A DNA stretch of 64,000 nt from Nonomuraea maritima (GTDB lineage: Bacteria; Actinomycetota; Actinomycetes; Streptosporangiales; Streptosporangiaceae): positions 1 to 64,000 of the forward strand of contig NZ_FNFB01000015.1 in assembly GCF_900100395.1 (NCBI RefSeq). Direction: 5' to 3'. Each line of letters starts with the position of its first letter. Position 1 is the stretch's first letter. A program made the position numbers and the translations under genes. The notes beneath the pieces are model-generated. The model was not told the origin of the DNA, ran no database searches, and was given only the letters and a program-made list of their open reading frames with translations. This document shows positions 42,510 to 52,646 of this stretch, in pieces.

Positions 42510-45500
42510 CGGCGACAGACTCCGTGACCGGGCTGGAGGACGCCTACCCGCTGACCGCGCTGCAGGCTGGCATGCTCTTCCACAGCGCCTACCAGGACGA
42601 CTCCGCGACCTACCACGACGTCTTCACCCTGATGCTGCGCGGCACGTACCGGAGCGAGGTGTTCAGGTCGGCGCTGGCCGACGTCATGGCCAGGCACCCC
42701 GTCCTGCGGACCTCGTTCGACCTGACCGGGTTCGACGAGCCGATCCAGCTCGTCTGGGACGACGTCGAGCCGCCCGTGCAGGAGATCGACCTGTCCGGGT
42801 TCGAGGACCCGCGGCAGCGGCTCGGCATCTGGCGGGAGGAGGAGAAGCGGCGGCCGTTCGACTGGGAGGCCGCGCCGCTCTTCCGCGCCGTCGTCCACCA
42901 CCTCGCGCCGGAACGGTTCGCGCTCACCCTGAGCTTCCACCACGCGATCCTCGACGGCTGGAGCGTGGCCACGCTCGTGACCGAACTGCTCGGCCGCTAC
43001 GCCGCCAGGTTCGCCGGAGAGCCGGCGGGGCCGCGTGAGGCGCCGAAGCTGACCTTCCGTGACTTCGTCGCCAGGGAGAAGGCCGCGGTGGCGTCCGCCG
43101 GGACCGGGCGGTTCTGGCGGGACGTGCTGGCCGACGCGCCGGCCGCCACGCTGCCCCGGCTGCCCGGCTACCGCACGGGGGACGCGGAAGAGACGACGGC
43201 GCACGCCGTACCCCTCGGCAAGCCGCTCGTGGCGGCGCTCCAACAGGTGGCGCGCCAGGCCAGGGTGCCGCTGCGGACCGTGCTGCTCACCGGCCACCTG
43301 CGCGTGCTCGCACTGCTCACCGGCGACGCCGACGCCGTCACCGGCCTGGTCACGCACGGCAGGCCCGAGCACGAGGCGGCCGAGCAGGTCCTCGGCCTGT
43401 TCCTCAACAGCGTTCCCGTCCGGGTGCGGACGGACGAGGGCACCTGGCAGGAGCTCGTCAAGAAGGTCTTCGACGCCGAGGTGGCCCTCCTGCCGCACCG
43501 GCTCTACCCGCTGTTCGAGATGCAGCGGCTCACCGACCGGTCGCCGGTGATCGACGTCCTCTTCGACTACCGCGACTTCCACGTCTACCGCGACCTCGGC
43601 CCCGGCGGCCCGATCGAGGTCATGGAGAGCGAGTTCTTCGAGCAGACCAACCTGCCGCTCTCGGCCAACTTCACGTGGTCGCCGCAGAGCGGCGAGCTCG
43701 AACTGAAGCTGAAGTACGACGTCACCCAGTTCTCCGCGGACCAGGTCCTGCGCATGGGCGAGTACTACCACCAGGTCTTCACCGCGATCGCCGCCGACTC
43801 GGCGGGCGACCCGCGCGGCGCCGCCGAGCTCCTCGCCAGGGACGTGGCGGCGCTGGAGGAGTGGAACGCGACCGGCCCCGCGCACCCGTTCGTGTCGCTG
43901 CCCGAGGCCGTGGCGCGGAAGGTGGCCGCGACGCCGGACGCCCCCGCCGTCTGCGGCGGCGACGGGGTGTGGCTGTCGTACGCGGAGTTCGGCGCACGGG
44001 TGAGCGCGCTGGCTTCCGCCCTCCGTGAGCGGGGGGTGCGGCTGGGCGACGTGGTGGGGGTGTGCCTGCCGCGCGGCGTGGACCTGGTGGTCGCCGTGCA
44101 CGCGGTGATGGCGGCGGGCGGCGCCTACCTGCCGCTGGAGCCGGAGTACCCGGACGAGCGGCTGACGTTCATGGTGGCCGACACCGGGGCACGGGTCGTG
44201 ATCACCGAGGCGCCGGAGCGCTTCGACCAGGTGGAGACCGTCTCCGCCACCGCGCAGGACGCTGCGCACGAGCCGGTGGCCGTTCCTCAGGAAGCGCCCG
44301 CGTACGTCATCTACACGTCGGGGTCGACGGGGCGGCCGAAGGGCGTGGTGGTCTCGCATCGTGCCATCGCGAACCGGCTGGCCTGGATGGGGGAGGCGTT
44401 CCCGCTCGGAGCGGACGACCGGGTCGTGCAGAAGACGCCGTTCACGTTCGACGTGTCGGTGTGGGAGCTGTTCTGGCCGCTGGTGGAGGGCGCCGGCCTG
44501 GTGGTCGCGCCACCGGGCGCGCACCTGGACGCGCCGGCGTTGGTGGCGCTGATGCGGCGCGAGCGCGTGTCGGTCGTCCATTTCGTGCCGTCGATGCTGG
44601 ACGCGGTGATGGAGGTGCCGGACCTCGCGGTGCCGTCCCTGCGGCGGGTGGTGTGCTCGGGGGAGGCGCTGCCGAGCGCGCTCGTGGCCCGCGTCCATCA
44701 GAGATGGCCCGGCGTGGAGGTGCACAACCTGTACGGGCCGACCGAGGCGGCGGTGGACGTCACCTGGCACCCGTGCCGGGTGGGGGAGGAGCGGACCCCG
44801 ATCGGCGCGCCCGTCCGGGCCACGCGCATCGAGATCCTGGACGCCGACCTGCGGCGGGTGCCCGTCGGCACGGCAGGACAGCTGTGCATCGGCGGCGTCC
44901 AGGTGGCCGAGGGGTACGTGCGGCGGCCCGGCCTGACCGCCGAACGGTTCGTCCCCGACCCGTACGGCCCGCCGGGGTCGCGGCTGTACCTCACCGGTGA
45001 CCTGGCGCGGTGGCTGCCGCACGGCGAGGTCGACTACCTGGGCCGGATGGACGACCAGGTCAAGGTCCGCGGGATGCGGGTGGAGCTGGGTGAGATCGAG
45101 GCGGTCCTCGTCCGGCACCCCGAGGTGCAGGCCGCGGCCGTACGGACGGCGGGCGACGTGCTGGCGGCGTACGTGGTGGGCCGGGCGGACGATCTGGTCG
45201 GGTTCCTGCGCGAACGGCTGCCGGAGCACATGATCCCCGCGTCGTTCACCGAGCTCGAACGCTTACCGGTCACCGCCAACGGCAAGCTCGACCGCGGTGC
45301 GCTCCCCGACCCGGCGCCGGCGTCCCGCGCCCCGTACGAACCTCCCCGGGACGACCTGGAGCGGACCCTCACCGAGATCTGGGCCGACATCCTCGGGGTC
45401 GAGCGGGTCGGCATCCGTGACGACTTCTTCGACCTCGGCGGTCACTCGCTGCTGGCGCTCCGCCTGGCGCTGCGCATGCGCCAGGAGCTCGACCGCGAGG

Positions 45501-46393
45501 TCCCGGTGGCGACGGTCCTCGCCGCCCCCACCGTGGCGTCGCTCGTCGAGGCGCTCGCCGACGAGGGCGACAACCCGGTGTCGCGCGGCCGGGTCGTCCC
45601 GCTGCGCACCACGGGCAGGCGTCCGCCGCTCTTCCTCGTCCACGCACTCGGCGGGCAGGTGTTCCGCTACCGGCCGCTCGCCCAGCACCTGGGCGAGGAC
45701 CAGCCGGTGTACGCCATCCCGGCACACGGACTCACCGCGGGCGACCCCGTGCACACCTCGATCGACGAGATGGCGGAGTCGTACGCGGGCTACATCCGCG
45801 AGATCGCCCCGGAAGGGCCGTACTTCCTGGGGGGTTTCTGCATCGGCGGGAACATCGCCCTCGAAGTGGCCCGTCGGCTGCGCGCGTCCGGCGCGTCGGT
45901 GCCGTACGTCTTCCTCGCCTGGTCCTCGGCGGACGAGCCGGTGGTCGGCTCGACCCTGGAGGACGACACCGCGCTGATGGTGCACGCGCTCGCCGGCGGC
46001 GCCACCTCGCTCGACCCGCGCGAGCTCAGCCGGCTCGAACCGGCCGAGCGCCTGCTGCGGATCGTCAACGCGGCCACCAAGGAAGGGCAGCTGCGGACCG
46101 AGACCGACGACCTCGACCAGATCCAGCGCTACGTGGAGGTCTTCCGCGCCAACGCGCACGCGGTGGGCCGCTACCGGCACGACGTCTACGACGGGCCCGC
46201 CGTCCTGCTGATCCCAGAAGAGGACGACGCGCCCGCCGACGAGGACTACGGCTGGCGGCCGATCGTCCCCGGCCTGGACACCGGGCCCATCCCCGGCGCC
46301 CGCTTCAGCGCGTTGTACGAGCCCTACGTCACCAGAACCGCCCACGAATGGAGGAGGTGGATGGACCGTGGCCTCGGACACGCCGACCACTGA
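42506..46393 (+). CDS. NRPS terminal module C-A-PCP-TE; predicted Ser
   Basis: 1,295 residues. The C domain (about 5-440) opens LEDAYPLTALQAGMLFHS with HHAILDGWS (His145, His146, Asp150), which resembles DCL or epimerase-linked C domains. The A domain (about 450-940) gives pocket code D-V-W-H-V-S-L-V-D-K, Ser. The PCP (about 950-1025) has GGHSLLAL. The TE (about 1040-1290) has nucleophile motif GGFCIGG with Cys1112 instead of Ser. The position 27 residues downstream, normally Asp, is Trp1139. The usual GDHFS motif reads GARFS (Arg1266), so the His of the triad appears lost. The TE may use other residues, form an unusual lactone, or be inactive. A TTA codon is at residue 920. It overlaps the preceding stop by 4 bp and the exporter start by 26 bp. 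Confidence 0.95.
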
Positions 46394-47663
46394 GACACCG
46401 GCACCCGCACCAGCCGTAGACAAGCCCCCGTCCCTGTGGAAGAACCGGGACTTCCTCAAGCTCTGGCTCGGCTACACCACCTCGCAGCTGGGCAGCCAGA
46501 TCACCGTGGTGGCCATGCCGCTGGTGGCGATCGTCATCCTCAGCGCCAACGAGGCCGAGGTGGGCACGCTCGGCGCGGTCAGCCGCCTGCCGTTCCTGCT
46601 GTTCCTGTTCGCCGGGTTCTGGGCCGACCGGTTCCGCAAGCGGCCCACCATGATCGCCGCGGACGTCGGCCGCGCCCTGCTGCTCTTCCTGATCGTCGTC
46701 ATGTACCTCACGGGGACGCTCACGCTCTTCTGGCTCGGCACGATCACCTTCTTCTCGGTCTCGATGTTCGTGTTCTTCGAGGTCGCCAACATGTCGCACC
46801 TGCCGTTCCTGGTGGGGCGCGAGCACCTCGGCGACGGCAACGCCAAGCTGCAGCTGAGCAACTCCGTCTCGAGGATCGCCGGCAACAGCATCGGATCCGC
46901 CCTGGTCAGCGTGTTCGCCGCGGCCCTCGTGCTGGTCGTCGACGTGGTGACGTTCCTCGTCTCCGCGGTCAGTTGCGCGCTGATCCGCAAGCCGGAGCCG
47001 GAGCCCTCCTCGGAAGGGGACCGGCCGAGCGTGTTCTCCTCGATCGCGGAGGGCCTGCGCTGGGTGTGGCGTGACCGGCTGATCAGGCCCAGCGTGCTCG
47101 CGGCCGGCTGCTACATGTTCTTCTACACCGGCATCGAGGTGCTGCTGCCGCTCTGGATGGTCGAAGGGCTCGGCCTCAGCCCGTACTGGCTCGGCATCCT
47201 GCTGGCCGTCGGCGGCCCCGGCGCCATCCTCGGGTCGCTGCTGGCCACGCGGTCGATGAAGTGGATCGGCATCGGCCCGGCCTTCTTCTGGCCCACCGTG
47301 GTCGGCAACCTCTCGCTGTTCCTCGTCGCGCTGGCCACCGGGCCGACCTGGCTGCTCCTCGTCATGATCGGAGCCACCCAGTTCCTGCTGGGCATCACCG
47401 GGCCCATCGCGATGGTGGCGAGCGCGACGCTGCGCATGGGCGCCACCCCGCAGCAGCTGCAGGGCCGGGTGATGGCCTCACAGCGGGCCGTCGCCCTCAG
47501 CCTCGCCCCGCTCGGCGCCCTGCTCACGGGCCTGCTCGCGGCCGGGATCGGGATGCGGGCCACGCTGCTGATCTGCGCGGCGGGCGCGGTCGTCCCGATC
47601 TTCGTGCTCGCGCTGTCACCCGTACTCAAGACCAAGGGCATGCCGGAACCGCAGGAGCACTGA
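46368..47663 (+). CDS. MFS exporter (EntS/MFS_3-like)
   Basis: 431 residues from the GTG at 46368 (GAGGAGG at 46351-46357), overlapping the NRPS 3' end. About 12 membrane segments; the motif-A-like loop GFWADRFRKRPTMI (about 83-96) follows the second helix, as in enterobactin-exporter-type MFS_3 proteins. WKNRDFLKLWLGYTTSQLGSQ is the usual opening of this group. It probably exports the peptide product and may provide self-protection. It ends 2 bp before the hydroxylase gene. Confidence 0.93.
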   Translation: MASDTPTTETPAPAPAVDKPPSLWKNRDFLKLWLGYTTSQLGSQITVVAMPLVAIVILSANEAEVGTLGAVSRLPFLLFLFAGFWADRFRKRPTMIAADVGRALLLFLIVVMYLTGTLTLFWLGTITFFSVSMFVFFEVANMSHLPFLVGREHLGDGNAKLQLSNSVSRIAGNSIGSALVSVFAAALVLVVDVVTFLVSAVSCALIRKPEPEPSSEGDRPSVFSSIAEGLRWVWRDRLIRPSVLAAGCYMFFYTGIEVLLPLWMVEGLGLSPYWLGILLAVGGPGAILGSLLATRSMKWIGIGPAFFWPTVVGNLSLFLVALATGPTWLLLVMIGATQFLLGITGPIAMVASATLRMGATPQQLQGRVMASQRAVALSLAPLGALLTGLLAAGIGMRATLLICAAGAVVPIFVLALSPVLKTKGMPEPQEH

Positions 47664-47665
47664 CC

Positions 47666-48571
47666 ATGAACAGGATCACCTCAGGCGCGACCACGATCGC
47701 CGTCCTCGACGACGCCGCGCGCGGTCCCGCGGACGAACTGCTCATGCGGTACGGCGCCGTGCTGTTCCGCGGGCTCGGCCTCGCCTCACCCGCCGACTTC
47801 CACCGGTTCGTCGGCACGTTCGGCGAACCGTTCACCGACTACCGGCACGGCAACTCCCCCCGCACGGCCGTGCAGACCGGCGTGTGGACCTCCACCGAGT
47901 ACCCGGCGGAGTACGAGATCTCCCTGCACAACGAGCTGTCGTACGCCCACCGCTGGCCCTCGCGCCTGTTCTTCTACTGCGACCAGGCCCCCGGGACCGG
48001 AGGCGCGACGCCCGTCTCCGACTCGCGGGCCGTGCTGGCCGGCCTCGCCCCCGAGGTCCGCGAGCGCTTCGCCGGCCGTGGCGTCGCCTACCTGCAGAAC
48101 CTGCACGGGGGGTTCGGCTTCGGCAAGTCGTGGCAGGACACGTACGAGACGACCGACCGGGCCGAGGTGGAGCAGGCCCTGGCGGGGACCGGCGCGGAGT
48201 TCCGCTGGACCGACGACGAGGAGCTCCGCGTACGTCAGGCCCGCCCGGCCGTCCGGCGGCACCCCGTCACCGGCGAGGAGGTCTGGTTCAACCAGGCCGA
48301 GCAGTGGCACGTCTCCAACCTCCCGGACGACGAGGCCGAGGCCCTGCTGGAGATGGCGGAGACCGACGAGGACCTGCCCCTCCAGGCCACCTACGGCGAC
48401 GGGACCCCACTGGACGTGGCCGACCTCCAGCACGTCCGCGACGTCGCCAAACAGAACGAGTGCTTCTTCCCGTGGCAGCAGGGCGACGTCATGATGATCG
48501 ACAACCTCCTCGTCATGCACGGCCGCCACGCCTACACCGGCCCGAGAAGGATCCTGGTGTCGATGATCTGA
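47666..48571 (+). CDS. TauD/SyrP-like Fe(II)/2-oxoglutarate dioxygenase (putative Asp beta-hydroxylase)
   Basis: 301 residues from the ATG at 47666 (GCAGGAG 8 nt upstream). The iron facial triad is His88 and Glu90 (LHNELSYAHRWP) with distal His285 (MHGRHAY), and Arg294 in GPRRI would bind 2-oxoglutarate. The HxE form and the surrounding text match the SyrP branch of TauD/TfdA enzymes. SyrP in the syringomycin pathway hydroxylates Asp on a carrier protein (established). Module 1 of the adjacent synthetase is predicted to load Asp, so beta-hydroxy-Asp formation is the best inference. Last gene of the plus-strand operon. Confidence 0.88.
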   Translation: MNRITSGATTIAVLDDAARGPADELLMRYGAVLFRGLGLASPADFHRFVGTFGEPFTDYRHGNSPRTAVQTGVWTSTEYPAEYEISLHNELSYAHRWPSRLFFYCDQAPGTGGATPVSDSRAVLAGLAPEVRERFAGRGVAYLQNLHGGFGFGKSWQDTYETTDRAEVEQALAGTGAEFRWTDDEELRVRQARPAVRRHPVTGEEVWFNQAEQWHVSNLPDDEAEALLEMAETDEDLPLQATYGDGTPLDVADLQHVRDVAKQNECFFPWQQGDVMMIDNLLVMHGRHAYTGPRRILVSMI

Positions 48572-48644
48572 ACGGTGTCGGCCCCGACGCCCCACCCGGA
48601 TCGAACCGTCCGAGGCGCCCTCGCCCTGATCCGTGCCCCCCGCG

Positions 48645-49415
48645 CTAGCGCTGCAGGCGTACGGGGTCGGCCGTTCCGCTGCGGCGGACGATCCAGGCCT
48701 CGGTGATGTGCTGGAACATCGCCTCGGCGGCGCCGTCGGGGTCGTGCGCGGCGATGCGCTCGTAGATGCGGCGGTGGCCGAGGTTCGAGGCCACGCACAG
48801 ATCCCGCTCGGTCCGGCCCAGGTATCGGGCGGTGTTGACGACCTGGCCTTCCAGCGACCGTACGACGCCGCGAGCGATGCGGTTGCCGGACGTCCGCATG
48901 ATGGTGTCGTGGAAGGCGCGGTCGCTCTCGGCGTACGTGACCGGGTCGTCCACGAGCTCGTCCATCTGATCCACCAGGGCGCGTAGCTGATCCACGACGT
49001 CCGGCCCGGCCAGGCGGGCGGCGACGTTGGCCATGTCGGACTCCAGCACGCGCCGCGTGACGACGAGGTCGTCGAGAATCGCCAGGCTTTCGTCCTCGGC
49101 GATGGTCGCGGTGAGGACGAGCTCGTCGAGCATGTCCCACGTCGCCGGTGGGGTCACCATGGTGCCGGAGCCTTGGCGGACCTGTACGAGTCCTTTCTCC
49201 TGCAGAATTTTCACCGCCTCCCGCACGACGGTGCGGCTCACGGAGAACGCCGCGCACAGCGCGGGCTCGGGCGGCAACGGGGTCCCCGGCGGGTGCACTC
49301 CGCGGACGATGCGCTCCACCAACTCGGCGGTCACCGCTCTCGCGAGACTCGCCGGGCGCCGCGCCCAGGCCGGTGGTGCCGGGACACTGTCGGCTGTTTC
49401 CTGCGATGCCGTCAT
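48645..49415 (-). CDS. FadR-type GntR transcriptional regulator
   Basis: 256 residues from the ATG at 49415 (GGAGG 5 nt upstream). The winged helix (about 30-95; LPPEPALCAAFSVSRTVVRE, AVKILQEKGLVQVRQGSG) is followed by an all-helical FCD effector domain (DDLVVTRRVLESDMANVAAR, DRAFHDTIMRTSGN, NLGHRRIYERIAAHDPDGAA) with typical metal-binding Asp/His. It is divergent from the sugar ABC operon at 49553, which it presumably represses until a sugar acid is present. Confidence 0.93.
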   Translation of the reverse strand: MTASQETADSVPAPPAWARRPASLARAVTAELVERIVRGVHPPGTPLPPEPALCAAFSVSRTVVREAVKILQEKGLVQVRQGSGTMVTPPATWDMLDELVLTATIAEDESLAILDDLVVTRRVLESDMANVAARLAGPDVVDQLRALVDQMDELVDDPVTYAESDRAFHDTIMRTSGNRIARGVVRSLEGQVVNTARYLGRTERDLCVASNLGHRRIYERIAAHDPDGAAEAMFQHITEAWIVRRSGTADPVRLQR

Positions 49416-49436
49416 GGCGCCTCCGGTGGCCTGGCA

Positions 49437-49502
49437 GGTGACAGCGTCACCCGGGTCAGTATACGCCAGCCTCTTGCCGTCAGACGTCATACGAATTATG
49501 TT
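49437..49502 (+). promoter_or_regulatory. Operator candidate and promoter of the second ABC operon
   Basis: GGTGAC-AGC-GTCACC (49437-49451) is a perfect inverted repeat just upstream of the GntR start. TTGCCG (49474-49479), a 17-bp spacer and TATGTT (49497-49502) form a plausible rightward promoter. A smaller CATA-N5-TATG repeat (49488-49500) overlaps it. Assignment to the adjacent GntR protein is inference. Confidence 0.45.
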
Positions 49503-49552
49503 CGGCCGCAGACGGCCCGGATCCGGCGGCCGCTCCCGGAAAGCGGGTAGCG

Positions 49553-50830
49553 ATGAAGCACCGAGCGTTATGGTCGGCCCTGATGGTCGCGGCACTGGCC
49601 GTGACCGGTTGCGGCAGCGCGAGCCGGACGGACTCGCCGTCCGGGGACGCGCAGCAGAACCAGCGAAAACTCGTGGTCTGGGATTGGAAGTCCGGCGAAC
49701 CGGCCGCCGCCGACTACATCGACAAGGCGAAGGCGGACTTCGCCGAACGGCATCCTGATGTCGCCGTCGAGTTCGTCGCCCAGCCGTTCGACCAGTACTA
49801 CACCCTGCTCGGCACGGCGATCCAGGCCAGCAAGGGACCCGACGTCATGCTGTTCAACGGAGGTGGGCAGATCCGTGACCGGGTCGACGCGCTCCTTCCG
49901 CTGGACCCGTACGTGGCCGAGGACAGGAGCCGGCTGGCGGGCTGGGAAGCCTTCACCAAGGACGGCAAGGTCTACGCCGCACCGGTGACCCTGCAGGGGC
50001 ACCCGATCTACTACAACAAGACGCTCTACGAGAAGGCCGGCCTCGACCCCGCCGACCCGCCCAGGACATGGAACGAGTTCGTCAGCGGCTGCGCCGCCAT
50101 CAAGAAGGCGACCGGGGCCGCGTGCTTCGCGCTCGGCAACAAGGAAGGCATCGGGATCCAGTTCTTCCTGTCGGGCCTCGGATCCGGCGTCCTGACGCCC
50201 CAGGAGTACGACGACTGGATCGCAGGCAAGCGCGACTGGACCTCTCCTCGGGTGAGGCGGATCTTCGAGCTGTGGAAGGAGGCCGGCGACAAGGGACTGA
50301 ACAGCAAGGGCGCCAACTCCACCGCGATGTTCAACGACATCTTCCGAGTCTTCGAGACCGGCGAGGCCGCTCACATCATCGGGCTGATGTCGGACATCGC
50401 GCACTGGCGGGACTTCGAGGAGTTCCTGCCGCCCGACAAGATCGGCGTCATGCAGGCCCCGGTCGTCACCGACGGATCCACCCCGAGCCTTCCGTACGAC
50501 GGCGGCATCGGTTACGCGGTCGCGAAGTGGACCAAGGCCCCGGAACTGGCCGCCGATCTGGTGCGATCCCTGACCTCGACCGACGCCTTGACGACGTTCT
50601 ACGTCAAGGCCGGCGCGATCGCGTCCGACACGACGATCGACGTCGGGCAGGCCGGCCCGGCCGTCGCCACGATCACCTCCGAGATCAAGGCCGGCAAGCC
50701 CGCCCTGCACGTGGCGCTGTCGTCCAAGACCCTGGACGTGATGGGAAGACTGTCCCAGCAGCTCCTGAGCGGGTCGACCACCGTGGACGAGGCGCTGGAG
50801 CAGCTGGCCGCCTCCGACCGGACGGGCTGA
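49553..50830 (+). CDS. ABC transporter substrate-binding lipoprotein (carbohydrate uptake)
   Basis: 425 residues. Signal MKHRALWSALMVAALAVTGC gives a lipobox VTGC (Cys20). The mature protein is of the SBP_bac_1 type: SKGPDVMLFNGGGQIRDR, QGHPIYYNKTLYEKAGLDPA and ALGNKEGIGIQF. It is first of a four-gene operon (lipoprotein, two permeases, enolase-superfamily enzyme), divergent from a GntR regulator. No ATPase is encoded, again implying a shared one. A TTA codon occurs at residue 6. Confidence 0.92.
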   Translation: MKHRALWSALMVAALAVTGCGSASRTDSPSGDAQQNQRKLVVWDWKSGEPAAADYIDKAKADFAERHPDVAVEFVAQPFDQYYTLLGTAIQASKGPDVMLFNGGGQIRDRVDALLPLDPYVAEDRSRLAGWEAFTKDGKVYAAPVTLQGHPIYYNKTLYEKAGLDPADPPRTWNEFVSGCAAIKKATGAACFALGNKEGIGIQFFLSGLGSGVLTPQEYDDWIAGKRDWTSPRVRRIFELWKEAGDKGLNSKGANSTAMFNDIFRVFETGEAAHIIGLMSDIAHWRDFEEFLPPDKIGVMQAPVVTDGSTPSLPYDGGIGYAVAKWTKAPELAADLVRSLTSTDALTTFYVKAGAIASDTTIDVGQAGPAVATITSEIKAGKPALHVALSSKTLDVMGRLSQQLLSGSTTVDEALEQLAASDRTG

Positions 50831-50834
50831 CCGC

Positions 50835-51818
50835 GTGCCGACCGGAGGCCCGTCGCCGCCGGCCCGCCCCGCCGACTCGGAGCGGGCCGGCGGGGCAGCA
50901 GTGAAGCAGCCGGGACGCCGCGCCACCCGTACGGCAACCCGGCAGTCCTTTCGTAGGGCCCGCGCCGAGCGCCTCGCGCCCTACGTGCTGGTGGCCCCGG
51001 CCGTACTGATCATCGTGGCGCTGCGGCTGTGGCCGTTGGCCCTGGGAGTGAACTTCTCCTTCACAGGTGACGGCGAGCTCAACGGAACTGCCGTCGGGCT
51101 GGGCAACTACCTGGAGCTGGCCGGCGACCCGCTGTTCCGCACGTCGATGCGCAACGTCGGACTGCTGGTGCTGCTGCTTCCCCTGGCCGTGGCGATCCCG
51201 GGGCTGCTCGCGACCTTCATCTATCTGCGCGTGCCGGGTCACCGGGTCTACCGCAGCGTCTATTTCTTCCCGGCCGTGCTCTCACCGGTGATCGTCGGCG
51301 CGATCTTCAATCTCATGCTCGGGTACGACGGCCCGTTGAACTCCGTCCTCGCTGTGATCGGCGCCGGTCCCGTCGACTGGCTCGGCGATCCGGGCATCGC
51401 CATGTTCACGGTCACCGGCGTGCACGTCTGGGCGACGTTCGGGATGGCCCTGGTGGTGTTCCTCGCGGGATTCAGCACCCTGGACGCCTCACTGCTGGAC
51501 GCCGCCCGCGTGGACGGCGCGTCGCTAGGCCGGACCATCTGGCACGTGATCATCCCGAGCCTGACCCGCACCATTCAGTTCGTCTTCGTGACGACGATGA
51601 TCGGAATGCTGACCTCCATGTTCGGCCTGCTCTTCGTCATGACCAGCGGGGGCCCGGAAGGGACCACCTACCTGCCGGAGTACTACATCTGGCACCAGCA
51701 GGGACAGCTGAACCGGCCGGCGCTCGCCTCGGCCGCCTCGACGGTCCTCTTCGTCGTCATGCTCGTGGTGGGGCTCCTGCAGATCACCCTGATCCGTCGC
51801 GCAGGGAGGCAGGACTGA
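50835..51818 (+). CDS. Sugar ABC transporter permease (MalF-like)
   Basis: 327 residues from a GTG at 50835; a second in-frame GTG at 50901 could be the true start because the first 22 residues are Pro/Ala/Arg-rich. Six membrane spans follow residue about 45. The EAA loop reads SLLDAARVDGASLGRTIWHV near residue 220. It overlaps the next permease at 51818. Confidence 0.9.
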   Translation: MPTGGPSPPARPADSERAGGAAVKQPGRRATRTATRQSFRRARAERLAPYVLVAPAVLIIVALRLWPLALGVNFSFTGDGELNGTAVGLGNYLELAGDPLFRTSMRNVGLLVLLLPLAVAIPGLLATFIYLRVPGHRVYRSVYFFPAVLSPVIVGAIFNLMLGYDGPLNSVLAVIGAGPVDWLGDPGIAMFTVTGVHVWATFGMALVVFLAGFSTLDASLLDAARVDGASLGRTIWHVIIPSLTRTIQFVFVTTMIGMLTSMFGLLFVMTSGGPEGTTYLPEYYIWHQQGQLNRPALASAASTVLFVVMLVVGLLQITLIRRAGRQD

Positions 51819-52645
51819 TGCCCGGGATGCGTCTGGCCAGATGGGCGGCCGCCGTTCCGATGGCGGGTCTCGCGCTGGCGACGATCTATCCTCTCGTGTT
51901 CACCGCCAACGTCGCGATGAAGTCCCGTCGCGACTACATCCTCGACCGGTTCTCCCCGGCGGGTTCCCTGAGCTGGGACAACCTCGCCGAGGCGTGGGCC
52001 GGAGCCGGAATGGCGCGGTACTTCGTCAACTCGTTCGTCGTTGTGGCATGCGCCGTGGCCCTGATGCTGCTGTTGGGGTCGATGGCGGGCTTCGCACTGG
52101 CTCAGCTGCGGTTCCGCGGCTCCTCGGTGATCTTCCTGGGCTGCCTCGCGGGGCTGTTCATCCCGTTCCAGGTGATCATGGTCCCGCTCACCAGGGTCAT
52201 GGCCGACAGCGGGCTCGTCGACACCTATCCGGGGCTGATCCTGGCCTACGTCGCCCAGTTCCTCCCGTTCACCGTCTTCCTGATGACGAGTCACTACAGG
52301 ACCATTCCGCGGGAGATCGTGGACGCGGCCAGGATCGACGGCAACACGGTGTACGGGGTGTACCGGCGCATCATGCTCCCGCTGGGCGTTCCTGCGCTGC
52401 TGTCGGTCGGCATCCTCGACGCCCTGTTCTGCTGGAACGACGTGCTCATCGCCCTGCTCATGATGCCGTCGCCGGAGCATCGCACCCTCATGGTCGGGGT
52501 CAACGCGTTGCGCGGACAGTATTCCGACGACATCCCCACCTTCGCCTCGGGGGTACTGATCGCTGCAGTGCCTCTGCTGATGATGTACCTGTTCCTCCAG
52601 CGCCAGATCGCCGACGGCGTCACCGCCGGTTCCACGAAGGGCTGA
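51818..52645 (+). CDS. Sugar ABC transporter permease (MalG-like)
   Basis: 275 residues with six membrane segments. The EAA-type loop reads REIVDAARIDGNTVYGVYRR near residue 168, and the C-terminus RQIADGVTAGSTKG is typical. One base of overlap with the previous gene and 1 bp to the enolase-superfamily gene place it inside the operon. Confidence 0.92.
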   Translation: MPGMRLARWAAAVPMAGLALATIYPLVFTANVAMKSRRDYILDRFSPAGSLSWDNLAEAWAGAGMARYFVNSFVVVACAVALMLLLGSMAGFALAQLRFRGSSVIFLGCLAGLFIPFQVIMVPLTRVMADSGLVDTYPGLILAYVAQFLPFTVFLMTSHYRTIPREIVDAARIDGNTVYGVYRRIMLPLGVPALLSVGILDALFCWNDVLIALLMMPSPEHRTLMVGVNALRGQYSDDIPTFASGVLIAAVPLLMMYLFLQRQIADGVTAGSTKG

Positions 52646-52646
52646 C

